DNA of 64,000 nucleotides from Paracidovorax wautersii (lineage in GTDB: Bacteria > Pseudomonadota > Gammaproteobacteria > Burkholderiales > Burkholderiaceae_C): contig NZ_FONX01000001.1 of assembly GCF_900113035.1 (NCBI RefSeq), forward strand, positions 186,001 through 250,000, written 5' to 3'. Below, piece after piece: positions 40,025 through 48,882 of the stretch. The notes beneath the pieces were generated by a model. The model searched no databases. It was not told the origin of the DNA and saw only the letters and a list, made by a program, of their open reading frames with translations. The position numbers and the translations under genes were made by a program. Each line of letters starts with the position of its first letter. Within the stretch, counting starts at the first letter, position 1.

Positions 40025-40336
40025 ATGACCCGATCTGACCTCGTCGAAGAACTGGCCGCACGATTCGGCCAGCTCACCCAGCGGGATGCCGAGCATGCCG
40101 TCAAGACCATCCTGGACGCCGTGGGCGATGCCCTGGTGCGCGGCCACCGCATCGAGATCCGCGGGTTCGGTAGCTTTTCGGTCAACCGCCGCCCGCCCCG
40201 CATGGGCCGCAATCCGCGCAGCGGCGAGGCCGTCGCCATCCCCGAAAAGCGCGTGCCGCACTTCAAGCCGGGCAAGGCTCTGCGCGAAGCGGTCGATCAG
40301 CGCACCGCCGAGCTCAAAGACGCCGCCGGCAGCTGA
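40025..40336 (+). CDS. ihfB: Integration host factor subunit beta
   Basis: DNA-bending protein of 103 residues. It starts [19 protein letters not shown] and has the beta-arm region [21 protein letters not shown] and the C-terminal [15 protein letters not shown]. With IhfA it shapes promoters and replication or recombination complexes. It follows rpsA by a terminator and a short leader. Confidence 0.97.
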   Translation: MTRSDLVEELAARFGQLTQRDAEHAVKTILDAVGDALVRGHRIEIRGFGSFSVNRRPPRMGRNPRSGEAVAIPEKRVPHFKPGKALREAVDQRTAELKDAAGS

Positions 40337-40340
40337 CCGT

Positions 40341-40395
40341 CACGCTATCGAAAAGATAGCTGGCTGCGCAGACAGGACGAGCGCCCAGGGCCTCC
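40341..40395 (+). repeat. Dispersed ATAGC-type element
   Basis: CTATC (40345-40349) and GATAG (40355-40359) form a small hairpin, followed by CTGGCTGCGCAGACAGGACG and GCGCCCAGGGCCT. It lies immediately after the ihfB stop and resembles the other ATAGCTGC elements, with a weaker G+C stem. Confidence 0.5.
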
Positions 40396-40500
40396 AAGCC
40401 CTGGCACCGCTGGTGATCCCGGCCCCAGGCCGCGCACTGCACCCCGCCCGCCCCGGGCCAGGGTGCTGACCGTAGAATGCCCCCTCCACCGGGGAGACAC

Positions 40501-40851
40501 ATGAAATACCTTCTGTGGCTGCTCAAGGCAGCCATTTTTTTTACGCTCTTCGCCTTCGCGCTGAACAACCAGCAGGACGCCACCGTGCACTTCTTCTTCG
40601 GCACGCAGTGGCGCGCGCCGATGGTGCTGGTGGTGCTCACAGCCTTCGCTGCCGGACTGGTGGTGGGCGTGCTCGGCATGGTGCCGCGCTGGTGGAAGCA
40701 CCGCAGCGCAGCGCGCAAGGCGGTGGCCGCGCAGCCACAGGCGCCCGCCGCGGCCTCCCCGGCGGCCGAAGACCTGAGCGCACCGCCCGCCGGCGCCTAC
40801 GCACCCGCCTCCCCCCTCACCACGCCACAGCCCCCGTTCCATGGAATTTGA
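40501..40851 (+). CDS. lapA: LapA-family inner membrane protein
   Basis: Small membrane protein of 116 residues with two transmembrane helices (LLWLLKAAIFFTLFAFALNN and VLVVLTAFAAGLVVGVLGM) and a Pro/Ala-rich cytoplasmic tail. The NNQQDATVHFFFG segment is typical of the DUF1049/LapA family. LapA assists assembly of lipopolysaccharide together with LapB. GGGGAG precedes ATG 40501. It overlaps lapB by eleven bases, the standard arrangement. Confidence 0.9.
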   Translation: MKYLLWLLKAAIFFTLFAFALNNQQDATVHFFFGTQWRAPMVLVVLTAFAAGLVVGVLGMVPRWWKHRSAARKAVAAQPQAPAAASPAAEDLSAPPAGAYAPASPLTTPQPPFHGI

Positions 40852-41998
40852 TCTCAGCTGGATATTGCTCGGCTTTCCCCTCGCCTTCGGGCTGGGCTGG
40901 CTGGCATCGCGTTTCGACCTGCGCCAGCTGCGCGAAGAGAACCGCCGCGCGCCCAAGGCGTACTTCAAGGGCCTGAACTACCTGCTTAACGAGCAGCAGG
41001 ACCAGGCCATCGACGCCTTCATCGAGGCCGTCCAGAACGACCCCGACACTTCCGAGCTGCACTTCGCGCTGGGCAACCTCTTCCGGCGCCGGGGCGAATA
41101 CAACCGCGCCGTGCGGGTGCACGAGCACCTGCTCTCGCGCGGCGACCTGAGCCGGGCCGACCGCGAGCGCGCCCAGCACGCGCTGGCGCTGGACTTCCTC
41201 AAGGCCGGGCTGCTCGACCGGGCCGAAGACGCCCTGCGGCGCCTCGAAGACACGCCGTTCGAGAACCAGGCGCGCCTGGCCCTGCTGGCGATCTACGAGC
41301 GCTCGCGCGACTGGCCCCAGGCCGCCGCCATCGCCAGCAAGATGCAGGGCTCGCACCAGGGCGATTTCGGCCCGCGCCAGGCGCATTACCTGTGCGAGCA
41401 GGCCCTGACGCACGCGGCCCAGGGCGATCTGGCCGCCGCGCAGCGGCAGCTCGAAGAAGCGATCGCCGCAGCCCCCGCGGCCCCCCGCGCCCGCATCGAA
41501 CTGGCCCGGCTGCTGCAGCGCCGGGGCGACGCCGCCGGCGCGCTGGCCACGCTGCTGCAGCTGGCGGACGACGCCCCCATCGCCCTGCCGCTGGCAGCGC
41601 CGCTGCTGGTGGAGCTGGCCGGCGCCACGGGCCGTGCGGCCGAGGTGCGCGCCCTGCTGCTGCGCCACTACGAGCAAAGCCATTCGCTCGACCTGCTCGA
41701 AGGCATCGTCGCGCTGGACACGGCCGCCGCCGGCCCGCAGGGCCCCGCCCGCGAATGGTATGTGCGCCACCTGGAAACCGAGCCCTCGCTGGTCGCCGCC
41801 GCGAAGTGGCTGGCGAACGAGCGCTTCGACCATGAGGAATTCCACCCCCAGGTGCAGCGCGCGCTCGACGCCGCCACCAAGCCGCTCACGCGCTACCGCT
41901 GCGCCGCCTGCGGCTTCGAGGCACGCCAGCACTTCTGGCAGTGCCCGGGGTGCCAGAGCTGGGACAGCTACCCGGCCCGCCGGGTGGAAGAGCTGTAA
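40841..41998 (+). CDS. lapB: Lipopolysaccharide assembly protein LapB
   Basis: Membrane-anchored TPR protein of 385 residues. An N-terminal helix (ILLGFPLAFGLGWLASRF) is followed by several TPR repeats (ALGNLFRRRGEYNRAVRVHEHL) and a C-terminal rubredoxin-like metal domain, CAACGFEARQHFWQCPGCQ, with the four cysteines in two C-x2-C pairs. It controls LPS amounts through FtsH and LpxC. The rubredoxin motif fixes the assignment. It overlaps lapA. Confidence 0.96.
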   Translation: MEFDLSWILLGFPLAFGLGWLASRFDLRQLREENRRAPKAYFKGLNYLLNEQQDQAIDAFIEAVQNDPDTSELHFALGNLFRRRGEYNRAVRVHEHLLSRGDLSRADRERAQHALALDFLKAGLLDRAEDALRRLEDTPFENQARLALLAIYERSRDWPQAAAIASKMQGSHQGDFGPRQAHYLCEQALTHAAQGDLAAAQRQLEEAIAAAPAAPRARIELARLLQRRGDAAGALATLLQLADDAPIALPLAAPLLVELAGATGRAAEVRALLLRHYEQSHSLDLLEGIVALDTAAAGPQGPAREWYVRHLETEPSLVAAAKWLANERFDHEEFHPQVQRALDAATKPLTRYRCAACGFEARQHFWQCPGCQSWDSYPARRVEEL

Positions 41999-42079
41999 GA
42001 ACGTGTTCACGATCTAAGCTCCGCACAGCCCCGCCGAGAGCCCGGACCGCCTGAACCGAAGCGAGGAAGAAAGGCCGCC

Positions 42080-42439
42080 ATGCACCCCAAGACGCTTGCC
42101 GCTGCAATCCTCTGGTGCTGGGCTGCCGCCGTCCACGGGGCGGCGCCGGTGGAGGCCAACCTCGCCACCGAGGCGCAGCTCGACAGCGTCCGGGGCATCG
42201 GGCCGGCCACGTCGGCGCGCATCCTGGCCGCCCGCCGCAGCGCGGCCTTCAAGGACTGGAACGATCTCATCGCCCGCGTGCCGGGCATCGGCACGGGCAC
42301 GGCCAGGAAGCTCTCGGCAGAGGGCCTGACGGTCAACGGCGAGGGCTTCGCAGACGCTCGCCCAGCCCCGGGCCACACGCCCAACACAGAGCCCGCACCG
42401 GGTTCGGACCGCTCCGCGCCGCACTCGCCACCGCCGTAG
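42080..42439 (+). CDS. ComEA-like helix-hairpin-helix protein
   Basis: Secreted or periplasmic protein of 119 residues. A signal peptide (MHPKTLAAAILWCWAAAVHG, cleavage near GAA) is followed by one helix-hairpin-helix domain: VEANLATEAQLDSVRGIGPA, SARILAARR and LIARVPGIGTGTARKL. ComEA-like proteins bind DNA during natural transformation uptake, but single-domain homologues also occur without competence, and no other competence genes are nearby. A Pro-rich tail of about 30 residues ends it. GAGGAAG precedes the ATG. Confidence 0.88.
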   Translation: MHPKTLAAAILWCWAAAVHGAAPVEANLATEAQLDSVRGIGPATSARILAARRSAAFKDWNDLIARVPGIGTGTARKLSAEGLTVNGEGFADARPAPGHTPNTEPAPGSDRSAPHSPPP

Positions 42440-42573
42440 GCCAGGCGCCGACGACGCTTCCAGGCACTGTCCGACACGACCCCTCCAGTGCCCCGCCAAC
42501 CCGCGGCCAATGGCCGTCTGCCGCTCAGGTTTTCATAGCGGCCCGAAATGCGTGCCCGTAGAATGGAACGCAC

Positions 42574-45549
42574 ATGCCACTCATCCTCCTCGTCCTTCTG
42601 CCGTTCCTGGGCAGTGTGCTGGCCGCCCTGCTGCCCGCCAATGCCCGCAATGCCGAATCGACGCTCGCCGGTGCGATCGCGGTGTTCTGCACCGTGCAGG
42701 TGGCACTGTGCTTTCCCGATGTCGCCGCGGGCGGGGTGCTGCGGCAGGAGATCACCTGGCTGCCCTCGCTGGGGCTGAACCTCGTCATCCGCATGGATGG
42801 CTTCGCCTGGATGTTCTGCATGCTGGTGCTGGGCATCGGCTCGCTGGTGGTGCTCTACGCGCGCTACTACATGTCGGCGGCCGACCCGGTGCCGCGCTTC
42901 TTCTCGTTCTTCATGGCCTTCATGGGCGCCATGACGGGCGTCGTGCTCTCGGGCAACATCATCCAGCTCGCCTTCTTCTGGGAGCTGACGAGCCTTTTCT
43001 CGTTCCTGCTGATCGGCTACTGGCACCACCGCAAGGACGCCCGCCGCGGCGCGCGCATGGCGCTCACGGTGACCGGCACCGGCGGCCTGTGCATGCTGGC
43101 CGGCATGCTGGTGATCGGCCACATCGTGGGCAGCTACGACCTGGACCACGTGCTGGCCGCCGCCGAGCAGGTGCGCCACCATCCGCTCTACCTCACGGCC
43201 CTGGTGCTGGTGCTGCTGGGCGCGCTCACCAAGAGCGCGCAGTTCCCGTTCCAATTCTGGCTGCCCAACGCCATGGCCGCGCCCACGCCGGTCTCGGCCT
43301 ACCTGCATTCGGCGACGATGGTGAAGGCCGGCGTCTTCCTGCTGGCGCGCTTCTGGCCGGTGCTGGGCGATACCGAGCCCTGGTTCTGGCTGGTGGGCGG
43401 CGCCGGCATGTGCACGCTGCTGGTGGGCGGCTACGCGGCCATGTTCCAGCATGACCTCAAGGGCCTGCTGGCCTACTCCACCATCTCGCACCTGGGCCTG
43501 ATCACGCTGCTGCTCGGGCTCAACAGCCCGCTGGCGGCCGTGGCCGCCGTCTTCCACATCATGAACCACGCGACCTTCAAGGCCTCGCTCTTCATGGCAG
43601 CGGGCATCGTGGACCATGAATCGGGCACGCGCGACATCCGCCGGCTCTCGGGCCTGCGCACCATGATGCCGGTGACGGCCACGCTGGCGATGGTGGCCAG
43701 CGCGTCGATGGCCGGCGTGCCGCTGCTCAACGGTTTCCTGTCCAAGGAAATGTTCTTCGCAGAGACGGTCTACATCAACGCCTCGCCCTTCGTCTCCATG
43801 GCCCTGCCCATCGCGGCCACCATCGCCGGCGTGTTCAGCGTGGCCTATTCGCTGCGCTTCATCGTCGATGTGTTCTGGGGCCCGCGCGCCACCGACCTGC
43901 CCCGCGAGCCGCACGAGCCGCCGCACTGGATGCGCGTGCCGGTCGAGCTGCTGGTGCTGGCCTGCCTGGTGGTCGGCATCTTCCCCTCCTGGTCGGTAGG
44001 CAAGTACCTCGCCGCCGCCGCGCTGCCGGTGGTGGGGGGCAAGCTGCCCGAATACAGCCTGGCCATCTGGCACGGCTTCAACACGCCGCTGGTGATGAGC
44101 ATCATCGCCATGGCGGGCGGCATCGCGCTCTACCTGCTGCTGCGCTGGCAGCGCAAGGCCGGCCACGTGGATGCGCCGCCGCTCATGCACCGCATCAGCG
44201 GCCAGCGGATCTTCGAAGGCGCCATGGCCCTGCTCACGCAGGCGGGCCGCGCCGGCCGCCAGCTCCTGTCCACCCAGCGGCTGCAGTGGCAGATGCTCTG
44301 GCTGGTGCTGGCCTCGCTCGCAGCCGGCACCATGCCGCTCTGGACGCAAGGGCTGCAGCTGGGCGACCGGGGCACGCTGGCGCTCTCGCCCACCTTCGTG
44401 CTGCTCTGGGTGCTGGGCAGCATCTGCGCCGTCACCGCCGCATGGCAGGCCAAGTACCACCGGCTGGCCGCGCTCACGCTGCTGGGCGCGACGGGGCTGT
44501 GCGTCTGCATCACCTTCCTCTGGTTCTCCGCGCCCGATCTGGCGCTGACGCAGCTGGTGGTCGAGATCGTCACCACCGTGCTGGTGCTGCTGGGCCTGCG
44601 CTGGCTGCCGCGGCGCGACGAGAGCCTTCGCGGCGCCGGCGTGAGCCTCGCCCTGGCGCGGGCGCGGCGCCTGCGCGATCTGTTCATCGCCCTGGCGGCC
44701 GGCGGCGGCATGGCCTGGCTGGCGTTCGCCATGATGAGCCGGCCGTTCGCCGACAGCACCTCGACCTTCTTCCTCGAACGCGCGCTGACCGAAGGCGGCG
44801 GCACCAACGTGGTCAACGTGGTGCTGGTGGACTTCCGCGGCTTCGACACCTTCGGCGAGATCGTGGTGCTGGGCATCGTCGCGCTCACCGTGTATGCGCT
44901 GCTGCGCCGCTTCCGCCCCGCGCGCGAAACCATGGACCTGCCCGAGCAGCAGCGCCTGCTGCCGGCCGACCTGCAGACCGACCTGCTGAACCCGCGCAAC
45001 GCCTCCGACACCGCCATCGGCTACCTGATGGTGCCCGCCGTGCTGGTGCGGCTGCTGCTGCCCTTCGCGCTGCTGGTGTCGTTCTACCTCTTCATGCGCG
45101 GCCACAACCAGCCGGGCGGCGGCTTCGTGGCCGGGCTGGTGCTGTCGGTGGCGCTGCTGCTGCAGTACATCATCTCGGGCACCGAATGGGTGGAGGCGCA
45201 CCTGCCGCTCTACCCGCGCCGCTGGATCGGCGTGGGCCTGCTCTTCGCGCTGGCCACCGGGGCGGGCGCGGTGGTGCTGGGCTACCCCTTCCTCACCAGC
45301 CACACGGCGCACTTCACGCTGCCGGTGATCGGCGAGATCCACGTCGCCAGCGCGCTCTTCTTCGACATCGGCGTGTTCGCCATCGTCGTCGGCTCCACGC
45401 TGCTGATGCTCACGGCCATCGCCCACCAATCCGTGCGCGGCCACCGCTACCACGCGCGCCTGATGGAAGAGGCCGCCGAAGCCGCCGGAGGCGCTGAAGC
45501 CCCGGCCACGGAACCCGCACCCAACCCACTCACCGCAGGAGGCCGCTGA
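42574..45549 (+). CDS. mrpA: Mrp/Pha Na+(K+)/H+ antiporter subunit A (A+B fusion)
   Basis: Multi-spanning protein of 991 residues. The N-terminal part is NuoL-like (WELTSLFSFLLIGYW, LTKSAQFPFQFWLPNAM, VSAYLHSATMVKAGVFLLAR), and the C-terminal part is the MrpB domain (LLLPFALLVSFYLFMRGHNQ, GGGFVAGLVLSVALLLQYII). A fused MrpAB subunit places this in the six-gene Pha-type (group 2) antiporters. The complex exchanges sodium or potassium for protons for pH and salt tolerance. It opens an operon with mrpC-D-E-F-G, overlapping mrpC by one base. Confidence 0.97.
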   Translation: MPLILLVLLPFLGSVLAALLPANARNAESTLAGAIAVFCTVQVALCFPDVAAGGVLRQEITWLPSLGLNLVIRMDGFAWMFCMLVLGIGSLVVLYARYYMSAADPVPRFFSFFMAFMGAMTGVVLSGNIIQLAFFWELTSLFSFLLIGYWHHRKDARRGARMALTVTGTGGLCMLAGMLVIGHIVGSYDLDHVLAAAEQVRHHPLYLTALVLVLLGALTKSAQFPFQFWLPNAMAAPTPVSAYLHSATMVKAGVFLLARFWPVLGDTEPWFWLVGGAGMCTLLVGGYAAMFQHDLKGLLAYSTISHLGLITLLLGLNSPLAAVAAVFHIMNHATFKASLFMAAGIVDHESGTRDIRRLSGLRTMMPVTATLAMVASASMAGVPLLNGFLSKEMFFAETVYINASPFVSMALPIAATIAGVFSVAYSLRFIVDVFWGPRATDLPREPHEPPHWMRVPVELLVLACLVVGIFPSWSVGKYLAAAALPVVGGKLPEYSLAIWHGFNTPLVMSIIAMAGGIALYLLLRWQRKAGHVDAPPLMHRISGQRIFEGAMALLTQAGRAGRQLLSTQRLQWQMLWLVLASLAAGTMPLWTQGLQLGDRGTLALSPTFVLLWVLGSICAVTAAWQAKYHRLAALTLLGATGLCVCITFLWFSAPDLALTQLVVEIVTTVLVLLGLRWLPRRDESLRGAGVSLALARARRLRDLFIALAAGGGMAWLAFAMMSRPFADSTSTFFLERALTEGGGTNVVNVVLVDFRGFDTFGEIVVLGIVALTVYALLRRFRPARETMDLPEQQRLLPADLQTDLLNPRNASDTAIGYLMVPAVLVRLLLPFALLVSFYLFMRGHNQPGGGFVAGLVLSVALLLQYIISGTEWVEAHLPLYPRRWIGVGLLFALATGAGAVVLGYPFLTSHTAHFTLPVIGEIHVASALFFDIGVFAIVVGSTLLMLTAIAHQSVRGHRYHARLMEEAAEAAGGAEAPATEPAPNPLTAGGR

Positions 45550-45914
45550 TGGAAATCGTTCTCGCCATCGCCATCGGCGTGCTCACCGGCTCGGGCGTCT
45601 GGCTGCTGCTGCGCCCACGGACCTTCCAGGTCATCATGGGCCTGTCGCTGCTGTCGTACGCGGTCAACCTGTTCATCTTCAGCATGGGCCGGCTGGGCCT
45701 GGCCGTTGACAAGGAGCCGGTGCTGATCGCCGGCGTGCCGCAGGATCTGCAGCACTACGCCGACCCCATGCCCCAGGCCCTGGTGCTCACGGCCATCGTC
45801 ATCGGCTTCGCCATGACGGCGCTCTTCCTGGTCGTGCTGCTGGCCTCGCGCGGCATCTCCGGCACCGACCACGTGGACGGCGACCGCGCCAAAGACCTGC
45901 AGGAGATGCCATGA
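45549..45914 (+). CDS. mrpC: Mrp antiporter subunit C
   Basis: NuoK-like membrane protein of 121 residues with three helices (LAIAIGVLTGSGVWLLL, VIMGLSLLSYAVNLFIFSM, ALVLTAIVIGFAMTALFLVV). It begins within the mrpA stop (TGATG), with GGAGG just upstream, and overlaps mrpD by four bases (ATGA). It is a structural part of the ion path. Confidence 0.97.
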   Translation: MEIVLAIAIGVLTGSGVWLLLRPRTFQVIMGLSLLSYAVNLFIFSMGRLGLAVDKEPVLIAGVPQDLQHYADPMPQALVLTAIVIGFAMTALFLVVLLASRGISGTDHVDGDRAKDLQEMP

Positions 45915-47650
45915 CCGCCTGGGCATCCTTCGTCTCCTCGCTGATGCCGCACCTGATGCTGGCGCCCATCATGCTGCCGCTGCTCACGGGCGCGCTGATG
46001 CTGCTGCTGCGCGAGGAGCGCCAGCGGCTCAAGCTCGGCGTGAACATGGCCTCCACGCTGCTGGGCCTGATCATCGCCATCGCCCTCATGCAGTGGACGC
46101 ACAAGGCCGGCGCCCCCGCGTCGATGGGCGTCTATCTGCCCGGCAACTGGCCCGCGCCCTTCGGCATCGTGCTGGTGCTGGACCGCCTCTCGGCCCTGAT
46201 GCTGGTGCTGACCAGCGGCATCGCGCTGTGCTCCATCGTCTTCGCCGCATCGCGCTGGCACCGGGCGGGCGTGCACTACCACCCGCTGTTCCAGTTCCAG
46301 CTGATGGGGCTGGCGGGCGCCTTCCTCACGGCCGACCTGTTCAACCTGTTCGTGTTCTTCGAGATCATGCTCGCCGCCTCCTACGGGCTGGTGCTGCACG
46401 GCTCGGGCCGCACGCGCATCCAGTCGGGCCTGCACTACATCGCCATCAACCTCGCGGCCTCGTCGCTGTTCCTCATCGGCGCCTCGATGCTCTACGGCAT
46501 CACCGGCACGCTGAACATGGCCGATCTGGCGCGCAGCATTCCGCAGGTGGCGGCGGCCGACCGGGGCCTGCTGCATGCGGCGGCGGGCATCCTGGCCACG
46601 GCCTTCCTCATCAAGGCCGCCGTCTGGCCGCTCAACTTCTGGCTGGTGCCGGCCTACAGCGCGGCGACGGCGCCGGTGGGCGCGCTCTTTGCGCTCATGA
46701 CCAAGGTCGGCGTCTATACCCTGCTGCGCCTCTGGACGCTGATGTTCAGCAGCGAGGCCGGGGCCTCGGCCCTCTTCGGCAGCCTCTGGCTCATCGGCGC
46801 CGGCATGGTCACCATGGCGTTCGCGGCCATCGGCATGCTGGGCTCGCAGCGGCTCGCCAATCTGGCGGGGTATGCGGCCATCCTCTCCTCCGGCACGCTG
46901 CTGGCGGCGGCCGGGTTCGGGCAGAACGTGCTCACCGCCGGGCTGCTCTACTACCTGCCCAGCTCCACGCTGGCCGTGAGCGCCCTCTTCCTGCTGGCCG
47001 ACCTGATCGACCGCTGGCGCAACGACGGCGCCTCGCTCGCGCCGTACGAGACCGACGGCGACGCGCCCTTCCTCAACGCCCAGCTGATGCCCACCACCGG
47101 CATCAACCTGGACGAGGACGAGGTCGCGCTCATCGGCCGCGCCATCCCCGCTGCCGCAGCCTTCCTGGGCCTGGCCTTCCTCACCTGCACGCTGGTCATC
47201 GCCGGGCTGCCGCCGCTCTCGGGCTTCGTCGGCAAGTTCGCCATGCTGACCGCGCTGCTCAATCCGCTGGGCCTGGGTTCTTCGGCCGGCAACCAGCCGG
47301 GCCTGCCGGGCTGGACGCTGGTGGCCCTGCTGATCGCCACCGGGCTGATGGCGCTGATCGCGCTCACACGCGCCGGCATCCGCCACTTCTGGGCCAGCCA
47401 CGACCGGCCCACGCCGCAGCTGCGCGTGGCCGAGGGCCTGCCCATCGCCGTGCTGCTGGCCGCCTGCGTGCTGCTCACCGTGCGTGCCGAGAGCGTGATG
47501 CGCTACATGCAGGCCACGGCCAACGTGCTGCACGACCCATCGACCTATGTGCGCGCCGTGATGTCCGCGCGCCCCGTGCCCGGCCCGGTCGCGGCCGGCG
47601 CCCCGGCGGATACCGCCGCCGTGCTGGGCATTTCCGGAGGCACGCCATGA
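45911..47650 (+). CDS. mrpD: Mrp antiporter subunit D
   Basis: NuoM/NuoN-like antiporter subunit of 579 residues with about 14 helices. Family segments include FQLMGLAGAFLTADLFNLFV, FFEIMLAASYGLVLHG, IKAAVWPLNFWLVPAYSAA and TLVIAGLPPLSGFVGKFAML. It is a proton/cation-translocating core subunit. It overlaps mrpC by ATGA and mrpE by four bases. Confidence 0.97.
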   Translation: MTAWASFVSSLMPHLMLAPIMLPLLTGALMLLLREERQRLKLGVNMASTLLGLIIAIALMQWTHKAGAPASMGVYLPGNWPAPFGIVLVLDRLSALMLVLTSGIALCSIVFAASRWHRAGVHYHPLFQFQLMGLAGAFLTADLFNLFVFFEIMLAASYGLVLHGSGRTRIQSGLHYIAINLAASSLFLIGASMLYGITGTLNMADLARSIPQVAAADRGLLHAAAGILATAFLIKAAVWPLNFWLVPAYSAATAPVGALFALMTKVGVYTLLRLWTLMFSSEAGASALFGSLWLIGAGMVTMAFAAIGMLGSQRLANLAGYAAILSSGTLLAAAGFGQNVLTAGLLYYLPSSTLAVSALFLLADLIDRWRNDGASLAPYETDGDAPFLNAQLMPTTGINLDEDEVALIGRAIPAAAAFLGLAFLTCTLVIAGLPPLSGFVGKFAMLTALLNPLGLGSSAGNQPGLPGWTLVALLIATGLMALIALTRAGIRHFWASHDRPTPQLRVAEGLPIAVLLAACVLLTVRAESVMRYMQATANVLHDPSTYVRAVMSARPVPGPVAAGAPADTAAVLGISGGTP

Positions 47651-48144
47651 GCCTGCTGCGCCGCATCTTCCCCGCCCCGCTGCTGTCGGTGGCGCTCTTC
47701 GCCACCTGGCTGCTGCTCAATGGCTCGCTCGGCGCCGGGCAGCTGGTGCTGGCCACGCTGGTGGCCGTCGTCATTCCGGTGCTGACCCGCGGGCTGAGGC
47801 CGCTGCCGGTGCGGGTGCGCAGGCCCGGCACGGTGCTGCGGCTGGCGGCCACCGTGGTGGCGGACACCGCCGCGTCCAACTGGGCGGTGCTGCGCTTCCT
47901 GGCCTTTCCGTCGCTGCGCCGCCACCCGTCCTGCTTCGTGCACATTCCGCTGGACCTGCGCGACCCCAACGCGCTGGCCGTGCTGGCGGTGATCGTCTGC
48001 ATCACGCCCGGCACCTCGTGGGCCGAGCTGTCGCTGGACCGCTCGGTACTGCTGCTGCACGCGCTGGAGGTGGGCGATCCGCAGGAGCTCATCGACCACA
48101 TCAAACAGCGCTACGAACGCCCGCTGATGGAGATCTTCGAATGA
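47647..48144 (+). CDS. mrpE: Mrp antiporter subunit E
   Basis: Subunit of 165 residues with N-terminal helices and a cytoplasmic part (PSCFVHIPLDLRDPNALAVL, CITPGTSWAELS, PQELIDHIKQRYERPLMEIF). ATG 47647 overlaps the mrpD stop by four bases, and its own stop overlaps mrpF. It is needed for assembly or activity of the antiporter. Confidence 0.96.
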   Translation: MSLLRRIFPAPLLSVALFATWLLLNGSLGAGQLVLATLVAVVIPVLTRGLRPLPVRVRRPGTVLRLAATVVADTAASNWAVLRFLAFPSLRRHPSCFVHIPLDLRDPNALAVLAVIVCITPGTSWAELSLDRSVLLLHALEVGDPQELIDHIKQRYERPLMEIFE

Positions 48145-48422
48145 CCAGCCCGGTGCTCTCGTGGGCCCTGCCCATCGCCCTCTTCATCCTGGCGCTGGCC
48201 ATGGCCTGCTGCCTGATCCGCGTGCTGCGCGGCCCCTCGGCGCAAGACCGCGTGCTGGCGCTGGACTGCACCTATCTCAACGGCATGCTGATCATGCTGG
48301 TGCTGGGCATCTATTACGGCAGTACCAACTATTTCGAGGCGGCGCTGCTGATCGCCCTGCTGGGCTTCGCCAGCTCCACGGCCATGGCCAAGTTCCTGCT
48401 GCGCGGCGAGGTGATCGAATGA
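48141..48422 (+). CDS. mrpF: Mrp antiporter subunit F
   Basis: Small membrane protein of 93 residues with three helices. RVLRGPSAQDRVLALDCTYL and FEAALLIALLGFASSTAMAK are typical MrpF segments. It overlaps mrpE by four bases at its start and mrpG by four at its end. Confidence 0.95.
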   Translation: MTSPVLSWALPIALFILALAMACCLIRVLRGPSAQDRVLALDCTYLNGMLIMLVLGIYYGSTNYFEAALLIALLGFASSTAMAKFLLRGEVIE

Positions 48423-48790
48423 CCGAAAGCACGCTGCCGCTCTGGGCCGAGATCGCCATCGCCGTGCTGGTGCTGGCGGGCTCGCTGATCGCGCTGCTGG
48501 GCTCGCTGGGCCTGTTGCGGCTGAAGACGTATTTCGAGCGCGTCCACGCCCCGTCCGTCATCGCCACCATGGGCTGCTGGTGCATCATGCACGGCACCAT
48601 CCTGTATTTCTCGCTGCAGAGCGGGGGCCTCGCCATCCACGCGCTGCTGATCGCGCTCTTCATCGCCATCACCGTGCCGGTGACCAACATCTTCCTGATG
48701 CGCGCCGCGCTCTTCCGCGCCCGCCGCGCCGGCAAGGACGTGCCGGGCAGCCTGAGCCGCATCGTGCACAGCGACGAGCGCGACTCCTGA
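48419..48790 (+). CDS. mrpG: Mrp antiporter subunit G
   Basis: Membrane protein of 123 residues with three helices. The family motif LGSLGLLRLKTYFERVHAPS is intact, followed by a stretch with LIALFIAITVPVTNIFLMRA. It closes the six-gene antiporter operon; a dispersed repeat follows at 48820. Confidence 0.96.
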   Translation: MTESTLPLWAEIAIAVLVLAGSLIALLGSLGLLRLKTYFERVHAPSVIATMGCWCIMHGTILYFSLQSGGLAIHALLIALFIAITVPVTNIFLMRAALFRARRAGKDVPGSLSRIVHSDERDS

Positions 48791-48819
48791 CACCACGCGC
48801 ACACCCAGCCCCGCACCGC

Positions 48820-48875
48820 TTCAAAAAACATAGCACACTGCGCAGGCAGCACGGGCGCAGTGCGCATATCGGAGC
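48820..48875 (+). repeat. Dispersed ATAGC-type palindromic element
   Basis: TTCAAAAAACATAGC leads into GCACACTGCGC and GCGCAGTGCGC (about 48833-48865, one mismatch in the stem), then ATATCGGAGCC. It lies between mrpG and the M14 peptidase gene. Confidence 0.55.
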
Positions 48876-48882
48876 CTGATCC

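Noticed and set aside
40345-40359. CTATC/GATAG hairpin as an ihfB terminator.
   Set aside because: The stem is short, A+T-rich and has no T run; it fits the dispersed repeat better.
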